Source: Nymphaea colorata | Taxonomy: Eukaryota; Streptophyta; Magnoliopsida; Nymphaeales; Nymphaeaceae | NCBI RefSeq assembly: GCF_008831285.2 | Contig: NC_045147.1 | Coordinates: 6,478,334 to 6,542,333, forward strand | Reading direction: 5' to 3' | Length of the DNA: 64,000 bases | Shown: one piece after another, positions 45,456-57,410 of the stretch | How the letters are laid out: each line of letters opens with the position of its first letter | How positions within the stretch are numbered: position 1 is the stretch's first letter | Program-made: the position numbers and the translations under genes | The notes under the pieces: model-generated | Told to the model about the DNA's origin: nothing | Seen by the model: only the letters and a program-made list of their open reading frames with translations | The model's database searches: none

Positions 45456-45860
45456 GTGTACACTACAATGATCGAAAGCCCTCAGAATCCTGATCCTGTT
45501 GAAGGTACCCTACTTATACACTTATTCTTGGCATGTGTTTTATTTGATTTTTTTGTCTCCCATTCCTTTATATCTAGACCTTCATCACAATGCTCAAATT
45601 TGCCAACACTACATGCACCATATGAACCCAGAGTGTAGTGCTATTGGATTTCATGATTGCTGTAAACAGTATTTGCCTGATACTGGGATAGAAATTTTAG
45701 GAAACAAGCTTGCCACAAACCTGATAATCATTGAACTAGAAGGATTTTGGACAGGATGGCTGAATATGATGTGTTCATTGACTGTTGTGGAAAGATGATT
45801 ACTACATGTGAATGTATGTACCAGATCCCAGCCATGTTATCAACTATTAGGATTTGGAAA
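45456..45860 (+). pseudogene. aspartic protease of gypsy internal region 1
   Basis: GTLLIHLFLACVLFDFFVSH then SFIS matches the pepsin-like retroelement protease, where DxGASHSFIS is usual. Here the Gly-Ala are Phe-Val. Further decayed sequence continues to about 45860. No reverse transcriptase follows. Confidence 0.8.
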
Positions 45861-45930
45861 TTCGAAAAGATTTGACTTATACAAAATGACTGATTTGCAT
45901 AGTAGATGAACAGGAAAGAGTACTGAGAAC

Positions 45931-46701
45931 CAATGTTATCCGTATCGTACGATACAGATGCGTATTATACAACACGTATCGTATAGGTCAAGAAAACCTA
46001 TATGATACGTGTTTGAAACATGATACGTATCTGTATCGTATGTGTATCGTCTGTATCGTACGATACAGGGGCTGTATCGTACGATACGGACGATACACCC
46101 CCGTATAGTACGATACGGGAGAAAACACATATTTCTTTATTTTTTAAAAGTTTAAACACTCCTCCCGCTCTCTCTTCTTGTATTTAAAGACTCCAATAGA
46201 CGTAGGAGGGAGAGATTTTGCCCATTGTCATCAAAAATAACCAAGGATTCATCAATTTGGAAGATATTATCATTGAATCAGGAAAGATGATAACTGTATG
46301 TTTTGAACTTATAAAATTGTGATGTAATCTAAGTCCTAAAACTCCAAGTCCTAAGACTCTAAGTCCTAAGATTCTATAAAATTTTCAAGTTTAAAATCGT
46401 GATGGATGCTTATATGTTATTCTTGAAAATTTGATTTCTTATTTTTGAATGTGTCGTTAATACACATGAATGTTCCTTATGTATGATGATCTTTTTTATA
46501 TTTGAATACATTTTTCTTAATTTCTGATTTTTTGTTCATTTTTTCAAATTTTTAATGATTTTTCTTTATTTTTTATTATTTTTAAATATTTTTTAAAATT
46601 AAAAAATTAATTTTACAATACGCTACGTTTGCGATACATTACAATACGGCGTATAGGTCGACCCGACCGATACGTGATACGCTATGCCTTTTATAACATT
46701 G
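45931..46701. mobile_element. hAT-type MITE with GTATCGTACGATAC palindromes
   Basis: It is flanked by perfect 8-bp duplications CTGAGAAC (45923-45930 and 46702-46709). Its termini are CAATGTTATCC and, on the other strand, CAATGTTATAA, a 9-bp terminal inverted repeat. The second gypsy internal region has the uninterrupted site (TTGAGAACAAAG), confirming insertion. The first 180 bp hold several copies of the self-complementary GTATCGTACGATAC and its CGATACGG variants. The right subterminal zone has CGATACGTGATACG. The centre is AT-rich and the length is 771 bp. There is no transposase. Dense palindromes next to the ends may be transposase-binding sites, which is inference. Confidence 0.92.
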
Positions 46702-46709
46702 CTGAGAAC

Positions 46710-46864
46710 AAAGAAAAAACCATAATAAAGGTGAAATGGCAGCACCACAGAGCTACTGACAAAACTTGAGAGTTGAAAGTTGTTATGCAGAAACACTATC
46801 CCCAACTAGTTTTTTTCAGACATAAGAAATTTTGAGGACAAAATTTTCTTAAGAGGGTAAGAAT
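46710..46864 (+). pseudogene. integrase C-terminal tail and polypurine tract of internal region 1
   Basis: A short coding remnant (VKWQHHRAT..., QKHYPQL..., NFEDKIFL) matches the C-terminal end of chromovirus pol. It is followed by AAGAGGGTAAGAA, the polypurine tract before LTR 2. The rest of pol is absent. Confidence 0.7.
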
Positions 46865-49864
46865 TATACCATACTGCTTTTTGGCATTAGAAATTGTGAA
46901 TTATAGTTTCAGCCCTAAAAGTTCCTGAATCCTTTTGTGTTTCCATGTGAGTATTGCTAAGACATTACACGTGAATTCCAAGCTAATAATATATATAGAC
47001 AGCACATGACCTAGTCTCACTCGTGTTTCGAATCAGATGAAAAATGATGGTTACTAAATTCACAGGCAAACTAGGAGTGTAAAATAGTCCAAGAACCAGT
47101 GGGGCTAGGGTATTATGGTCATTGGTCAGTCGCAAACTTGTAATTTTCAGCCATGACCAAGGGTAGATTAGTAATTGGCTAATCAATATTAAATTTGCTA
47201 ATCATTATTATGTTTAGCTAATGAAAGTTTAAGAACTTAAGCACTCAATTAATGATGGATTAGAACTCTTAAGCCAAGATTAGACACTAAGCTAAACCCA
47301 ATCTGAAAACTAACCATTTAAATCTAATTAATTTGTAGAAACCTTGTCAAAATATATTATTATTTTTCTAAACCTTCTCAAGATAGAATAATAAATTTTG
47401 GCTATAAATAGGGGTTGCCACCCCTTTGGGATCCAACACGAGGGAGAAGAGGAAGAAAGAAGAGAAAGAGGGAGGTGAGGAGAAAGAGAGGGAGGTGAGG
47501 AGAAAGAGAGAGAGGAGAGAGAAAGAGACGATAGAGAGAGAAAATAAAGGAGAGAGTAAGTATCTGTTGGTGACAAAACTTTACCGAATCCTTCTTCTTG
47601 CATGTTGTAATCACCTGGAGAAGAGATTTTGCAATAATATCAGGTATAACGAAAGTTATTGCAATTTTTTCAATTACATGTAAAAATTTAGATTTTTTTA
47701 CCATTGAAATTTTAATTACTTCTCTGAGGCTGCACTTTATAGCTATTCTCTATGATTCTGATGGATCAAAATCAAGAAAATCAGATTCATAGATGAGATG
47801 CTACCAAAATTTTGTTAGAAACCTTCAACCCCTCGTTTGCATGTAGTGCATATGAGTAACGAACAGACTGTGCCAATATTGTTCATGTAGCTTAATTGTC
47901 TAGGGTGCATTGACATCCATGTCGAACCATGCACCTGTTTATCGCATCATCAAACTTGACAGTGGGCTAGGCTAGGCCATGGGACCCAGCTAGCCTTAGC
48001 TGGCCAAGATTACTCGTACATCTTGGTCGTCCATGATCCAACTTTGGTTAGACCACCTTGGCCATGCCTAGGTCGAGATGAAGCGGGGCAGGTGATTGAC
48101 CACATGGAGTTTTAGTTAAGATTCATTAATCATAGTACACAATTAGAATAATCGCGTGGTTTATAGATTACTTAGACTAGCAAACTTGAGATTAACTACT
48201 TGAACTAAGCCGCAAGTGCAAGCAATTGGCTTAAGCAAATTGAGTTAAGTTTGATCCATTATGTACATGCTCATGCATACATGCATGTTATTCAGTTATA
48301 TATGATTTTGGAAAAACTTGGAACACTCAAATAAAGTACTCAATTTGTGTTGATGATACATGATAGTAATTGAGTTCCAAGAGTGAGTTATTTAATGATA
48401 AACATGTGCTTTAATTATGAGATGAGTGTAATTGATACTGTAAGCCAAGTAGTGATGATAAATATGATAGTATGCTCATGCATTGAACTGATTGAGCATA
48501 ATGGTTGTTTATTTATTTTACGTAATGTTTGCTCATTGCTTGAGCTATCATTTTTATGTGGGCAATGGCCTAAGGCCAATTTTATATTTCCAGGTTGATG
48601 ATATAAGGAAAAGTCCATGAGCAGCCAAATATACCGAAAATGAAAAGTTTGAGATCGGTATTAGGGTTGATGGTATCAGAAAAAGTCCGAGAATGGCCCA
48701 ATATATCAGAAATAATGAAAAGTCCAAGATCGGCACATGTTATGACTATGAAGAATCGAACCCAAATGAAAAACTTAAAATCGTTCTGGTTGGGTGGCAT
48801 AGGGGTCCAGGAACCTGTGAATGGAACCTTCTTTGAAAGTAGGGATTGATAAAGTGCTCCTTTCCTGGGCTACTTAAAGGAGCCCATCCCAATCGTGAGG
48901 AAACAAATGTGGGATGCAGTTACTACAATAACTAACAATAACACAGTTGAACTCAATGAATGTGGAGTCATGGCAGTGCTTACCCCAAATTATGCCAATA
49001 TTTCCAGTGACTTAGTGTTTGGGACCGTACACTATGCAACGGTCCTTCCTAAATACATCAACGAGCTGGGTGGTATGATTTTGTTCAGGTGGTTGGATGT
49101 GTATGCAACCTAAAAATTCATGAGATTCTAAATTTCCTATTTATTTATTTATTGACTTGTTCGTTTGTTTGCTTTCTCTATTGTCACCGATGTGATTGGT
49201 TTTTGTGTGATTCAGATTGAATATGCTTTGCTAGGACGCCAAAGAAATCAGCAAACTAAACTTAGTGAACCTTTTGAACTATGATTTGAGTATTATCACC
49301 AGTGCTATCGTGAGCTTGCCTGCAGTGATGATACTCACTCATTATAATTTTTATAGTCAATACAATACATAGACTTTACCCTCAAATGAAATATCCGAGG
49401 TCTTGTTATGCTTTTCATTGTACTCAGCATTTGTGCTGACATTATGACTATCTGCCCTCGTTAGGTTCTCACTATGTAATAGAAAATGCTCGTTGATTGG
49501 GTGGCTAAAAGAATGGGGGATCGCTAGGAAGAAATGCAACAATGTCATATACATTTCCCCTGTGCATTTTTACTTGTACATACTTGTCCAACTTTTTGGT
49601 TGTTTGAGGCTAAGGCATGAGAGCAAGGCTCTCCTACATATGTATAAAGCAATATTTTTATTAATAGGCGTTTTTCATTAGCAACCTTAACTGCTAGAAC
49701 AGATCGCATTGTGCGCTAATTATGCATGCAAGTTCTCTCTAGCAATAAATACATCTGCCTTATGCCAACTACATAGGTACGTGATTGTTCTGCTTCTGCT
49801 ACACAAAAAAAAACTTTATCTATTTCTTTTTTGTATCTAGTTTGTATGACATTGGAGATTTACA
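46865..49864 (+). repeat. gypsy LTR 2 (middle)
   Basis: A 3000-bp LTR starting TATACCATACTGC (a degraded TGTAACATACTGC) and ending GGAGATTTACA. It keeps the best TATA box of the three (CTATAAATAG, 47402-47411), followed by GGGGTTGCCACCCC and a long GA-rich tract (47440-47560). Confidence 0.92.
47402..47411 (+). promoter_or_regulatory. TATA box of gypsy LTR 2
   Basis: CTATAAATAG lies upstream of a GA-rich leader. The matching positions in LTR 1 (CTATACATAG, 41757) and LTR 3 (CTATCAATAG, 52324) each carry one substitution. Confidence 0.65.
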
Positions 49865-50299
49865 TTTATTGGTATCAGAACTACCCCATTTTTTTGACCA
49901 ATCAGCTTCTGATCACAACATCATCTAGCAAGTGAGTACCAAGTAAAAGTTTTTGTTAAGATATTGAGAAATTCATTATGATTTGCTTTATGTAAAACAA
50001 GCAGTTATCTAACAAGAAATAAAAATTTAAACATTGTAGAGAGTAAAGCCTTGATTCACAAAAGAATATCTCAGTATACTAGACAGAGGACTCAGCAAGA
50101 TAATGTAAGAACTAGTAGTAGTCAGGAAAGAGACAAGGGCCATCAGCCACGAGACTAGGTTGATCTCATGAAAATTTTATGGACAATTTCTGGGTCTACC
50201 CAAACCTTAGCCCAAGCAAGCACCCAGTCGACAGATTTGGCTTCACCATCAAAACCAACTGTTGTACAACAAGCATATGGCAACCAACATAAGCAATTC

Positions 50300-51060
50300 A
50301 TGAACTTAATCCACCAAAATTTATAGGAGATATAAACACATTGGATGTCGAAGAATGGCTAGATGAAATCAAACAAGCTTTCAAATTGGCGTCTGTACTA
50401 GCTAACATGAAACCCAATTTTGGGTACATGCTTGGCAAAGATGCCAAAAACTAGTAGAAAACGATTAAACAAATAAAGTTTGACAATTATGCAGCAACTT
50501 GGAAACAATTCAGGTTGAATTTCACAGAAAAATATATTCTTGATCTCATCAAGGAAAGGAGGATGCAACAATTCCTTGACCTGGCTTAGCATGGTGGAAC
50601 AGTTGAAGGGTATATGTGTGAGTTCCATCATTCGGAAAAATACTATCCAATTACATACACTACTGACAAGGCCAGAGCAATTAAATTTATTAGAGGACTA
50701 GATAATAATTTGAGGTTGAGAATTGTGGGAACAAGTCCTTTAGACTTAACGCAGAAATTGAGAAAGTGACTTAGATACAAGAGACTCTGAGTCAAATTCA
50801 AGCTCAAGGAAAAGAAAGTTTTATGGGTCTGAATCACCTCAAGCCCCATATAAGAAACCTTCTGTGCCTAAACACGGCCGTTTTCCACCAACTTCAGTTA
50901 GTAGTCCTTGTTCCCCAAATAGGCCTAATACAAAATAACGTCATCTTTGCCACTGACTACACCCTGGAAGACTATGTCCTATGCTTACTCGGGCATGTTT
51001 AAATGGTAGTGAACAAGGATATTTTATTAAAGAATGTCTGAAGAAACAAGGATTTCTTCT
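50300..51060 (+). pseudogene. gag of gypsy internal region 2
   Basis: This decayed copy parallels 44593-45364: VEEWLDEIKQAFKLAS, LNFTEKYILDLIKERRMQQF and AIKFIRGLDNNLRLRI. The knuckle reads CLNGSEQGYFIKEC, with the same Cys-to-Gly and His-to-Tyr changes as copy 1. Confidence 0.85.
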
Positions 51061-51129
51061 ACAAGGACCACCTCAGACCCAACCTACTCAGCCACCACAG
51101 CCTGCAAATAGACCTCCCACCAAGTACCA

Positions 51130-51560
51130 GAATGGGTGTATGCCACAATGATCAAAAGCCGTCAGAATCTAGATCTTGTTGAAGGTACCCTACTTATACA
51201 CTCATTCTTGGCATGTGTTTTATTTGATTTTGGAGCCTCCCAGTCCTTTATATCTATACCTTTGTCACTATGCTCAAATATGCCAACACTACATGCACTA
51301 TATAAACCCAGAGTGTCTAATGCTATTGGATTTCATGATTGTTGTACATAGTATTTGCCTGATATTGAGATAAAAATTTTAGGAAATAAACTTCTCACAA
51401 ACTTGATAATCATTTAGGATTTGATATAATCCTAAGTATGGACTGGATGATTGAACATGGTGTGTTCATTTACTGTTGTAGAAAGATGATTACTACATGC
51501 AAAAGTATGTACAGATCCCAGCAATGTTATCAACTATCAGGATTTGGAAATTTGAAATGA
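51130..51560 (+). pseudogene. aspartic protease of gypsy internal region 2
   Basis: GTLLIHSFLACVLFDFGASQ then SFIS keeps the DFGAS active-site signature better than copy 1. It is followed by IILSMDWMIEHGVFIYC, the family's GMDWL-like motif near the protease end. No polymerase follows. Confidence 0.82.
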
Positions 51561-51589
51561 TTTGACTCATACGAAATGAGCAATTCGCA

Positions 51590-51767
51590 AACTAGATGAA
51601 CAGGAACAGATATTGAGAACAAAGAAGACACCAGTAATAAAGGTGAAATGGCAGCACCATGACACTTGAGATTTGAAAGTCGTTATGCAGAAACACTATC
51701 CCCAACTGTTTTTTTTTCTCAGACATAAAAAATTTTGAGGATGAAATTTTCTTAAGATGGTAAGAAT
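51590..51767 (+). pseudogene. integrase C-terminal tail of internal region 2
   Basis: The remnant VKWQHHDT, LKVVMQKHYPQL and NFEDEIFL precedes the polypurine-rich AAGATGGTAAGAA and LTR 3. It is equivalent to 46710-46864, so both internal regions share the same deletion junction region. Confidence 0.7.
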
Positions 51768-54651
51768 TTTAACATACTACTTCTTGGTGTTAGAAATAGT
51801 TTATGAATTTTAGTTTTGGCCCTAGAAGTTCCTGAACCCTACTATGTTTCTGTGTGAGTATTGCTAAGACATTACACTAGAATTCGAAACTACATATGGA
51901 AAGTACATGACTTATCCTCACTCATGTTTCAAACCAAACGGAAAATGGATGTCCATTGGTTACGAAATTTGCAATCAAACTAGGACCAGTGGGACTAGGG
52001 TATTGTGGTCATTGGTCAGTGGCAACGTGTAATTTTAGACATGACCAAGGGTATATTTGTAATTAGCTAATCAAGATTAAATTATTCCAATCACAATTAA
52101 GTTTAACTAATGACAGTTTAATAGCTCAAGCACTCAATTAATGATGGTTTAGAACTCTTAAGCCAGGATTAGACACTAAGCTAAACCAGAACTTAAACTA
52201 ATAATTTAAATCCAATTAATTGAACAAACATCGTCAAAATATATTATTGTTTGTCTAAACCTCCTCAAGATAGAATAATATAAAATAGAATATAATACGT
52301 AACAAAAGAATAATAAATTTTGACTATCAATAGGGGTTGCCACCACCTTTGGGATCCAATGTGAGGGAGGAGAGGAAGAGATAGAAGACAAAGAGAGGAG
52401 AGGAGAAAGAGGGAGGAAAGGAAGAACAGAGAGAAGAAGAGAAAGAAGGTGGAGAGAAGAGAGAGGGATGAGGAGAAAGAGAGAGAAGAGGGAGAAGAGG
52501 AGAAAGAGGAGAGAAGGAGAGGGTAGAGAGAGAAAATATAAGTGAGAAAGTGTCCATCGGTGACAAATTTGCCGAATCCTTCCTCGTGCATGTTGTAATC
52601 GCCTAGAGCAGAGATTTTGCTATAATATCAGGCAAAATGAAAGTTATTACAATTTTCAGATTGCATGTAAAATTTTAGATATTCATACCATATATATTTT
52701 TATATGCTTCTTTTATGCTGCACTTTGCAGCTATTTTCTATCATTCTGATGGATCAGAATCAAGAAAATCAGATCGGTAGATGAGATACTGTCAAATTTT
52801 TGTTAGAAACCTTGAACCCTCTTGTTAAATAGATTGTGCCAACAATGTTCATGTAGCTTAATTGTCTAGGGTGCATTGAAATATGTCTCAAACCACGCAA
52901 TCGTTTGTTGTATTATGAAACTTGACAATGGATTAGGCTAGGTCATGTGACCTAGCTAGCCTTAGTTTGCCATGATTACTAGTAAAACTTGGTCGGCTAC
53001 GATCCAACTTTGGTTAGACCACTTGGCCATGTCTAGGTTCAAGATGAAGCCAAATGGGTGATTGGCTATAAAGTTTTAGTTAATATTCATTAATCATAAT
53101 GCATAATTAGATTAATCATGTGGTTTACAAATTGCTTAGACTAGCAAAGTTGATATTAGCAGCTTGAACTAAGTTGTAAGTGTAAGAGATTGGCTTAAGC
53201 AAATTGAGTTCGGTTTGATTCTTTAAATGCATGTTCATGCATACATGCATGTTATTTTGTTGTGTTTGATTTTGGAAATACTTGCAACACTCAAATAAAG
53301 AACTTGAGTTGTGTTGTGATACATGCATTGAATTAATTGAGCATGATTGTTGTTTATTTACTTTAAACAGTGTTTACTCATTGCCTAAGTTATCCATTTG
53401 ATGTGGGCAATGGGCTAGGGCCACTTGCATATTTCTGGCTGAGAGTGGCCCAGTATACCGAAAATGAAAAATCTGAGAGCAGCCCAGTATACCAGAAATG
53501 AAAAATATGAGATTGACACATGTTGTGACTATAAAGAGTCGAACCCATCTGTAAAACTAGAACATAGAAGGGTTTAGGCTGGGTGGCGCAGGGGTCCGGG
53601 GACCTGTGAGCAGAACCTTCCTTGAATATAGTGGTTGATAAAATGCTTCTTCCCCTGGGTACTTAGAGGGGCCCATCCCCATTATGAGGCAACGAGTGTG
53701 GTATACAGTTACTGCAGTAACGCAATTGAGCTCAACAAATGTGGAGTCATACCAGTGGTTGCCCCAAATTATGCCAATATTCCTCATGACTCAACGTTTG
53801 GGACTGTCAGCTGTGAAGTGGTCAAGTCTAAATACACCGACGAGTTGGGTGGCATCATATAATTTTACTCAGTGGGTGCATGTATATGCATCATAAAAGT
53901 TCATGAGATTCTGAATTTCCTTTTTTATTTATTTTTTGATTCGTTCATTTATCTGCTTTCTCTATTGTCACCAATGTGATTGGCTTTTGTGTGACTCAGA
54001 TTGAGTCTACTTTGTTAGGACATCAAAGAAATCAACAAACTAAACTTAGTGAACCTTTTGAAGTACAATTTGAGTATTATCACCATTGCTCTAGTGAACA
54101 TGCCTTTCGTGATAATACTCACTCATTATTATTTTAACAATGAATACAATACATAAACTTTACACTCAATGAGATATCTGAGATTTTGATATGATTTTCA
54201 TTGTACTCAGTAGTTGTACTATTGCTATGACTATCTGTCTTCATTAGGTTCTCACTATGTAACAGATGATACCCATTGATTGGATGGCTGAAACAAGAGG
54301 GGTTGCTGGAAAGAAATGCGACAATGTCATATATATTTTCCCTATGCACTTTTGCTTGTACATACTTGTACAGCTTTTTGGTTGTTTGAGACTAAGGCTT
54401 GAGAGCTATGGCTCTCCGATATATGTATAAAGCAATGTTTTTATTAATAGGTGTTTTTTATTAGCAACCTTAACTATTAGGATAGATCATGCCATGCACT
54501 AATTACCCAGGCAAGTTATCTGTACATAATAGACTGATCGGGCCTATGCCAACTATGTAGATGTGTGATTATTTTTCTTTCATGACACAAAAGAATACTT
54601 TGTATCTATTTCCTTTTTGTGTTTAGTTATGTGTGACATTGGAGCGTTACA
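51768..54651 (+). repeat. gypsy LTR 3
   Basis: A 2884-bp LTR starting TTTAACATACTAC and ending GGAGCGTTACA, directly followed by the right TAGAA target duplication (54652-54656). It lacks some short segments present in LTR 1 and LTR 2. Confidence 0.92.
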
Positions 54652-54656
54652 TAGAA

Positions 54657-57002
54657 ATAGGACAGTAATTGGTAAGCATGGCTACAAGATATGAGAAAAT
54701 GAATAGAAAATATTGTCCCAATAAAAGGGATAGGGTAAAATGGATGTTAATTAGAAGGACGCTTTGGTAAAAAATGGTAGGAGCATGGAGGTTCCAAACA
54801 TCAACGAGATTCAAAAATTGATTACATAGAGAATAGAGAATATAGCACTGCCTAAATGCTGATTCTGACATACATTGGTTTTAAAACAGGTGTTGTTCAG
54901 TCCTGTTTGTTCACTTGTAGTCAACTTGACTCTTGGGTTTCTTCAGTCATGTTTAAATATGGTTATATACTGGAACTAATGGCCAAAGCATGTCATATAA
55001 ACTTCTCCAAATGTAACTACAGGTAGAATTTTTGATCTCCTAGGTTTCTCATCACTATACCTCAACTATGACCTATGGTACTAAGAAGGGGGCTTATTCA
55101 ACCCAAAATTGGTCCAGTTGTGAGGCTTATCACTTAAACATGGTTCATGGACAAGCCTAGAAACGTGAGGACATGGGACAACCAAGTAGCAGACAATTTA
55201 AAATTATTACACATTGACAAATAGTTGTCTCTAATGCAATGTGTTTAAGAAATTAAAAAAGAAAGAAACAAAAAACACTTGTAAAAAGGATTTTCATGTA
55301 ACACATAAATTGTGGAGAGCTATATATGACCTAAATTAGGTGTTCATGAATGAACCTCCTCAATGGTTCTAATACAAAAGCAAATAAACCAGCAGCCAAA
55401 CTATATCTAAATCTATATGAAATGAAATGTCATCTGGTTTCAAACTTGAGATTCTAAAGTTGCATATACTGGTGGCATTAAGGATAAAATTTAAAATATA
55501 GAGGCTAAAAATTGAGGACAGGACCATTGCGATCAACAAGTCCATTTTAGGTAAATTTGCCAATCCTTTTGATAAATAAGATAATTCCATTCATAGTTTC
55601 CAACTTTGTTTATAAATTAACCTCCATTTAACGAAATGCAAGAAAACATGGAGGAAAATGGATCTGCTTGTTGGTATGAGGTATAGCCATTCTTGACACC
55701 TTTATCAAAGATAACTAAATCAAAGATTGATTTGTAGACCTTGTATACCTTTTGTTTGAAAACTTAAACATGGGAGTAGAATGACATGACTTGTTTTGGA
55801 AAGTGCATAGTTTTTGAAAATAATGTACGCAAGTCAAAGAATGATAGATTCAAAAAGGGCTTCAGCTTAGATGAATGGCCATGAATGACTTGAAAATTTT
55901 AGAGAACCCTCAACCTACTTAAATAGAGAACAACCATTTGAGATGTATTGGAAAGCTAATAAAAACAGATTTACAAAGAAATCCCAAGGTAATTTGGAAA
56001 TATTTGAAGGAATTTGTTAAAAAAGTATTTAATAATGAAAAGACCTAACTAATTTTATACAAAAACTTGAATAGAATTGGACCTTCAACATTGGATGCAC
56101 ATCATTAGGGCTAAAAACAATGGATTTGGAAGGAATTTTTGAAAAATGGAAACTAGTTCAAGTGTTCAGACTTGAGCCTTCATCATTTGGCCTAAAAATC
56201 TGAACTTTTAAGTAGATTTTGAAAATAATTTCGAGAGCATTTTTTGAAGTGGGTTTTAAAGGTTCATTTTAGAGATTTTGCCTTTTGAATTATATTTTGG
56301 AAGCATCCATTTTGAAAATTGCTTTTGATTTAAATTTGACAATTTGGTAAATGGGATGGTTTTGAAAATTGAAGTGTTCTCCCATAAAGATTAAGGAATG
56401 TTTGGACCACCCCTCAATCTAGTCTATGGTAAAAAATGTAATTGGACCGACATAGGTGATTAGTGCCATTTGTGTTGCTCAATAGTGCAGGTCTTCATAA
56501 AACAATTGAGATAACATGTAATTTGCCCTAGAAAATGACCTATATGCTATATGCATCCTAATCTAAGCAAGAAGTAAATGTTTATTTGATTGCATATTAT
56601 GTTGAATTCCTGAATTGAGAAAAAAAAATTGATAAATAATGACAAAAGAATTTGATAAAATAAGATGGGATATTTGAGGTAAACTTGATGGCATTTTAAG
56701 ACCATGAATATAGGCCCCATTTTAGCATTATAGATTTGTAAAACTGCATTGAGAGGATTTGAAGTGATTGGACTTGAACAACTGAGTTAAATGAATTTGG
56801 AAATTAGATTAATGTGACTTGAAAAAGAGATTGATTGAATTTGAAAACCTATGTCTATTGGATTAGAACAATTATGTCGATGGGTTTTAAGACTTTAGAT
56901 GTTGGATTAATTGATTTAGCCACAATGTAATTGGCTTAAATCCATTGAATGAGGTAACCTTATTTCCAAAGGTTTTGTGTGCATTGCATCGTTTCATGTC
57001 CT
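54657..57002. other. gene-free AT-rich stretch
   Basis: No protein domain, LTR edge or structured RNA was recognised. The stretch is dominated by TTTGAAAATT-type words (56150-56400), like decayed intergenic sequence. Confidence 0.5.
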
Positions 57003-57382
57003 ACCAAAAACGTTTTTCGATTCGGTATTAAGGGAAAGTTGAGCCTGAGATTCATTTGGAGAGGTGGCATACAGATTGGCACTAACACCAAAGTTGAGTC
57101 ATGTTCATGACGTTTTCCACATCTCCATGCTTCGAAAGGATGTGCCAGATCCTACACATGTGATTGATTTTCAAGGTATTCAGGTGCAACATGATTTGAC
57201 GATGGAAGAAAAGCTTACTAAAATTGTGGATCAAAGAGAGCAAGTACTTCACACCAAGAGAATTCTCTTAGTAAAAGTGGAATGTCAACACCATGGGTTG
57301 AAGGAGAGCAAATGGGAACTCAAGGATGATAGCGAAAGAAGTATCCACACTTGTTCCCATGCACTAAGATACAAATTTTGAA
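57003..57382 (+). pseudogene. integrase tail with chromodomain-like end of a gypsy element
   Basis: KNVFRFGIKGKLSLRFI is followed, after loss of about ten codons and a frame change, by VAYRLALTPKLSHVHDVFHI and SMLRKDVPDPTHVI. Then come KIVDQREQVLHTKRILLVKV and ECQHHGLKESKWELKDD. This is the GPY/F-type C-terminus and chromodomain-like tail of chromovirus integrase, which guides insertion into heterochromatin in the family. Everything upstream in pol is missing. Confidence 0.9.
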
Positions 57383-57397
57383 GACGAATTTTTATTT

Positions 57398-57410
57398 AAG
57401 GGGGGTGAGA
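57398..57410 (+). promoter_or_regulatory. polypurine tract of the truncated gypsy element
   Basis: AAGGGGGGTGAGA lies immediately before the LTR start TGTAATGTGTGAG at 57411. Confidence 0.85.

Larger units (their letters stand above)
40732..54651 (+). mobile_element. gypsy tandem array: LTR-internal-LTR-internal-LTR with one target duplication
   Basis: Three homologous LTRs (40732-44169 including a nested TRIM, 46865-49864, 51768-54651) alternate with two homologous internal regions (44170-46864 including a nested MITE, 49865-51767). The outer flanks carry the same 5-bp word TAGAA (40727-40731 and 54652-54656), and no such duplication brackets a single LTR-internal-LTR part. Each internal region encodes gag and protease, then jumps to the integrase tail, so reverse transcriptase, RNase H and the integrase core are missing. 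LTRs of about 2.9-3.0 kb fit chromovirus (Tekay/Del-like) elements. That lineage is inferred from LTR length and the integrase tail. Confidence 0.9.

Noticed and set aside
47328-47704. Ser/Leu-rich frames of 91-100 codons
   Set aside because: They are the reverse strand of the GA-rich leader of gypsy LTR 2. The same artefact recurs at 41689-41871 and 52206-52591.
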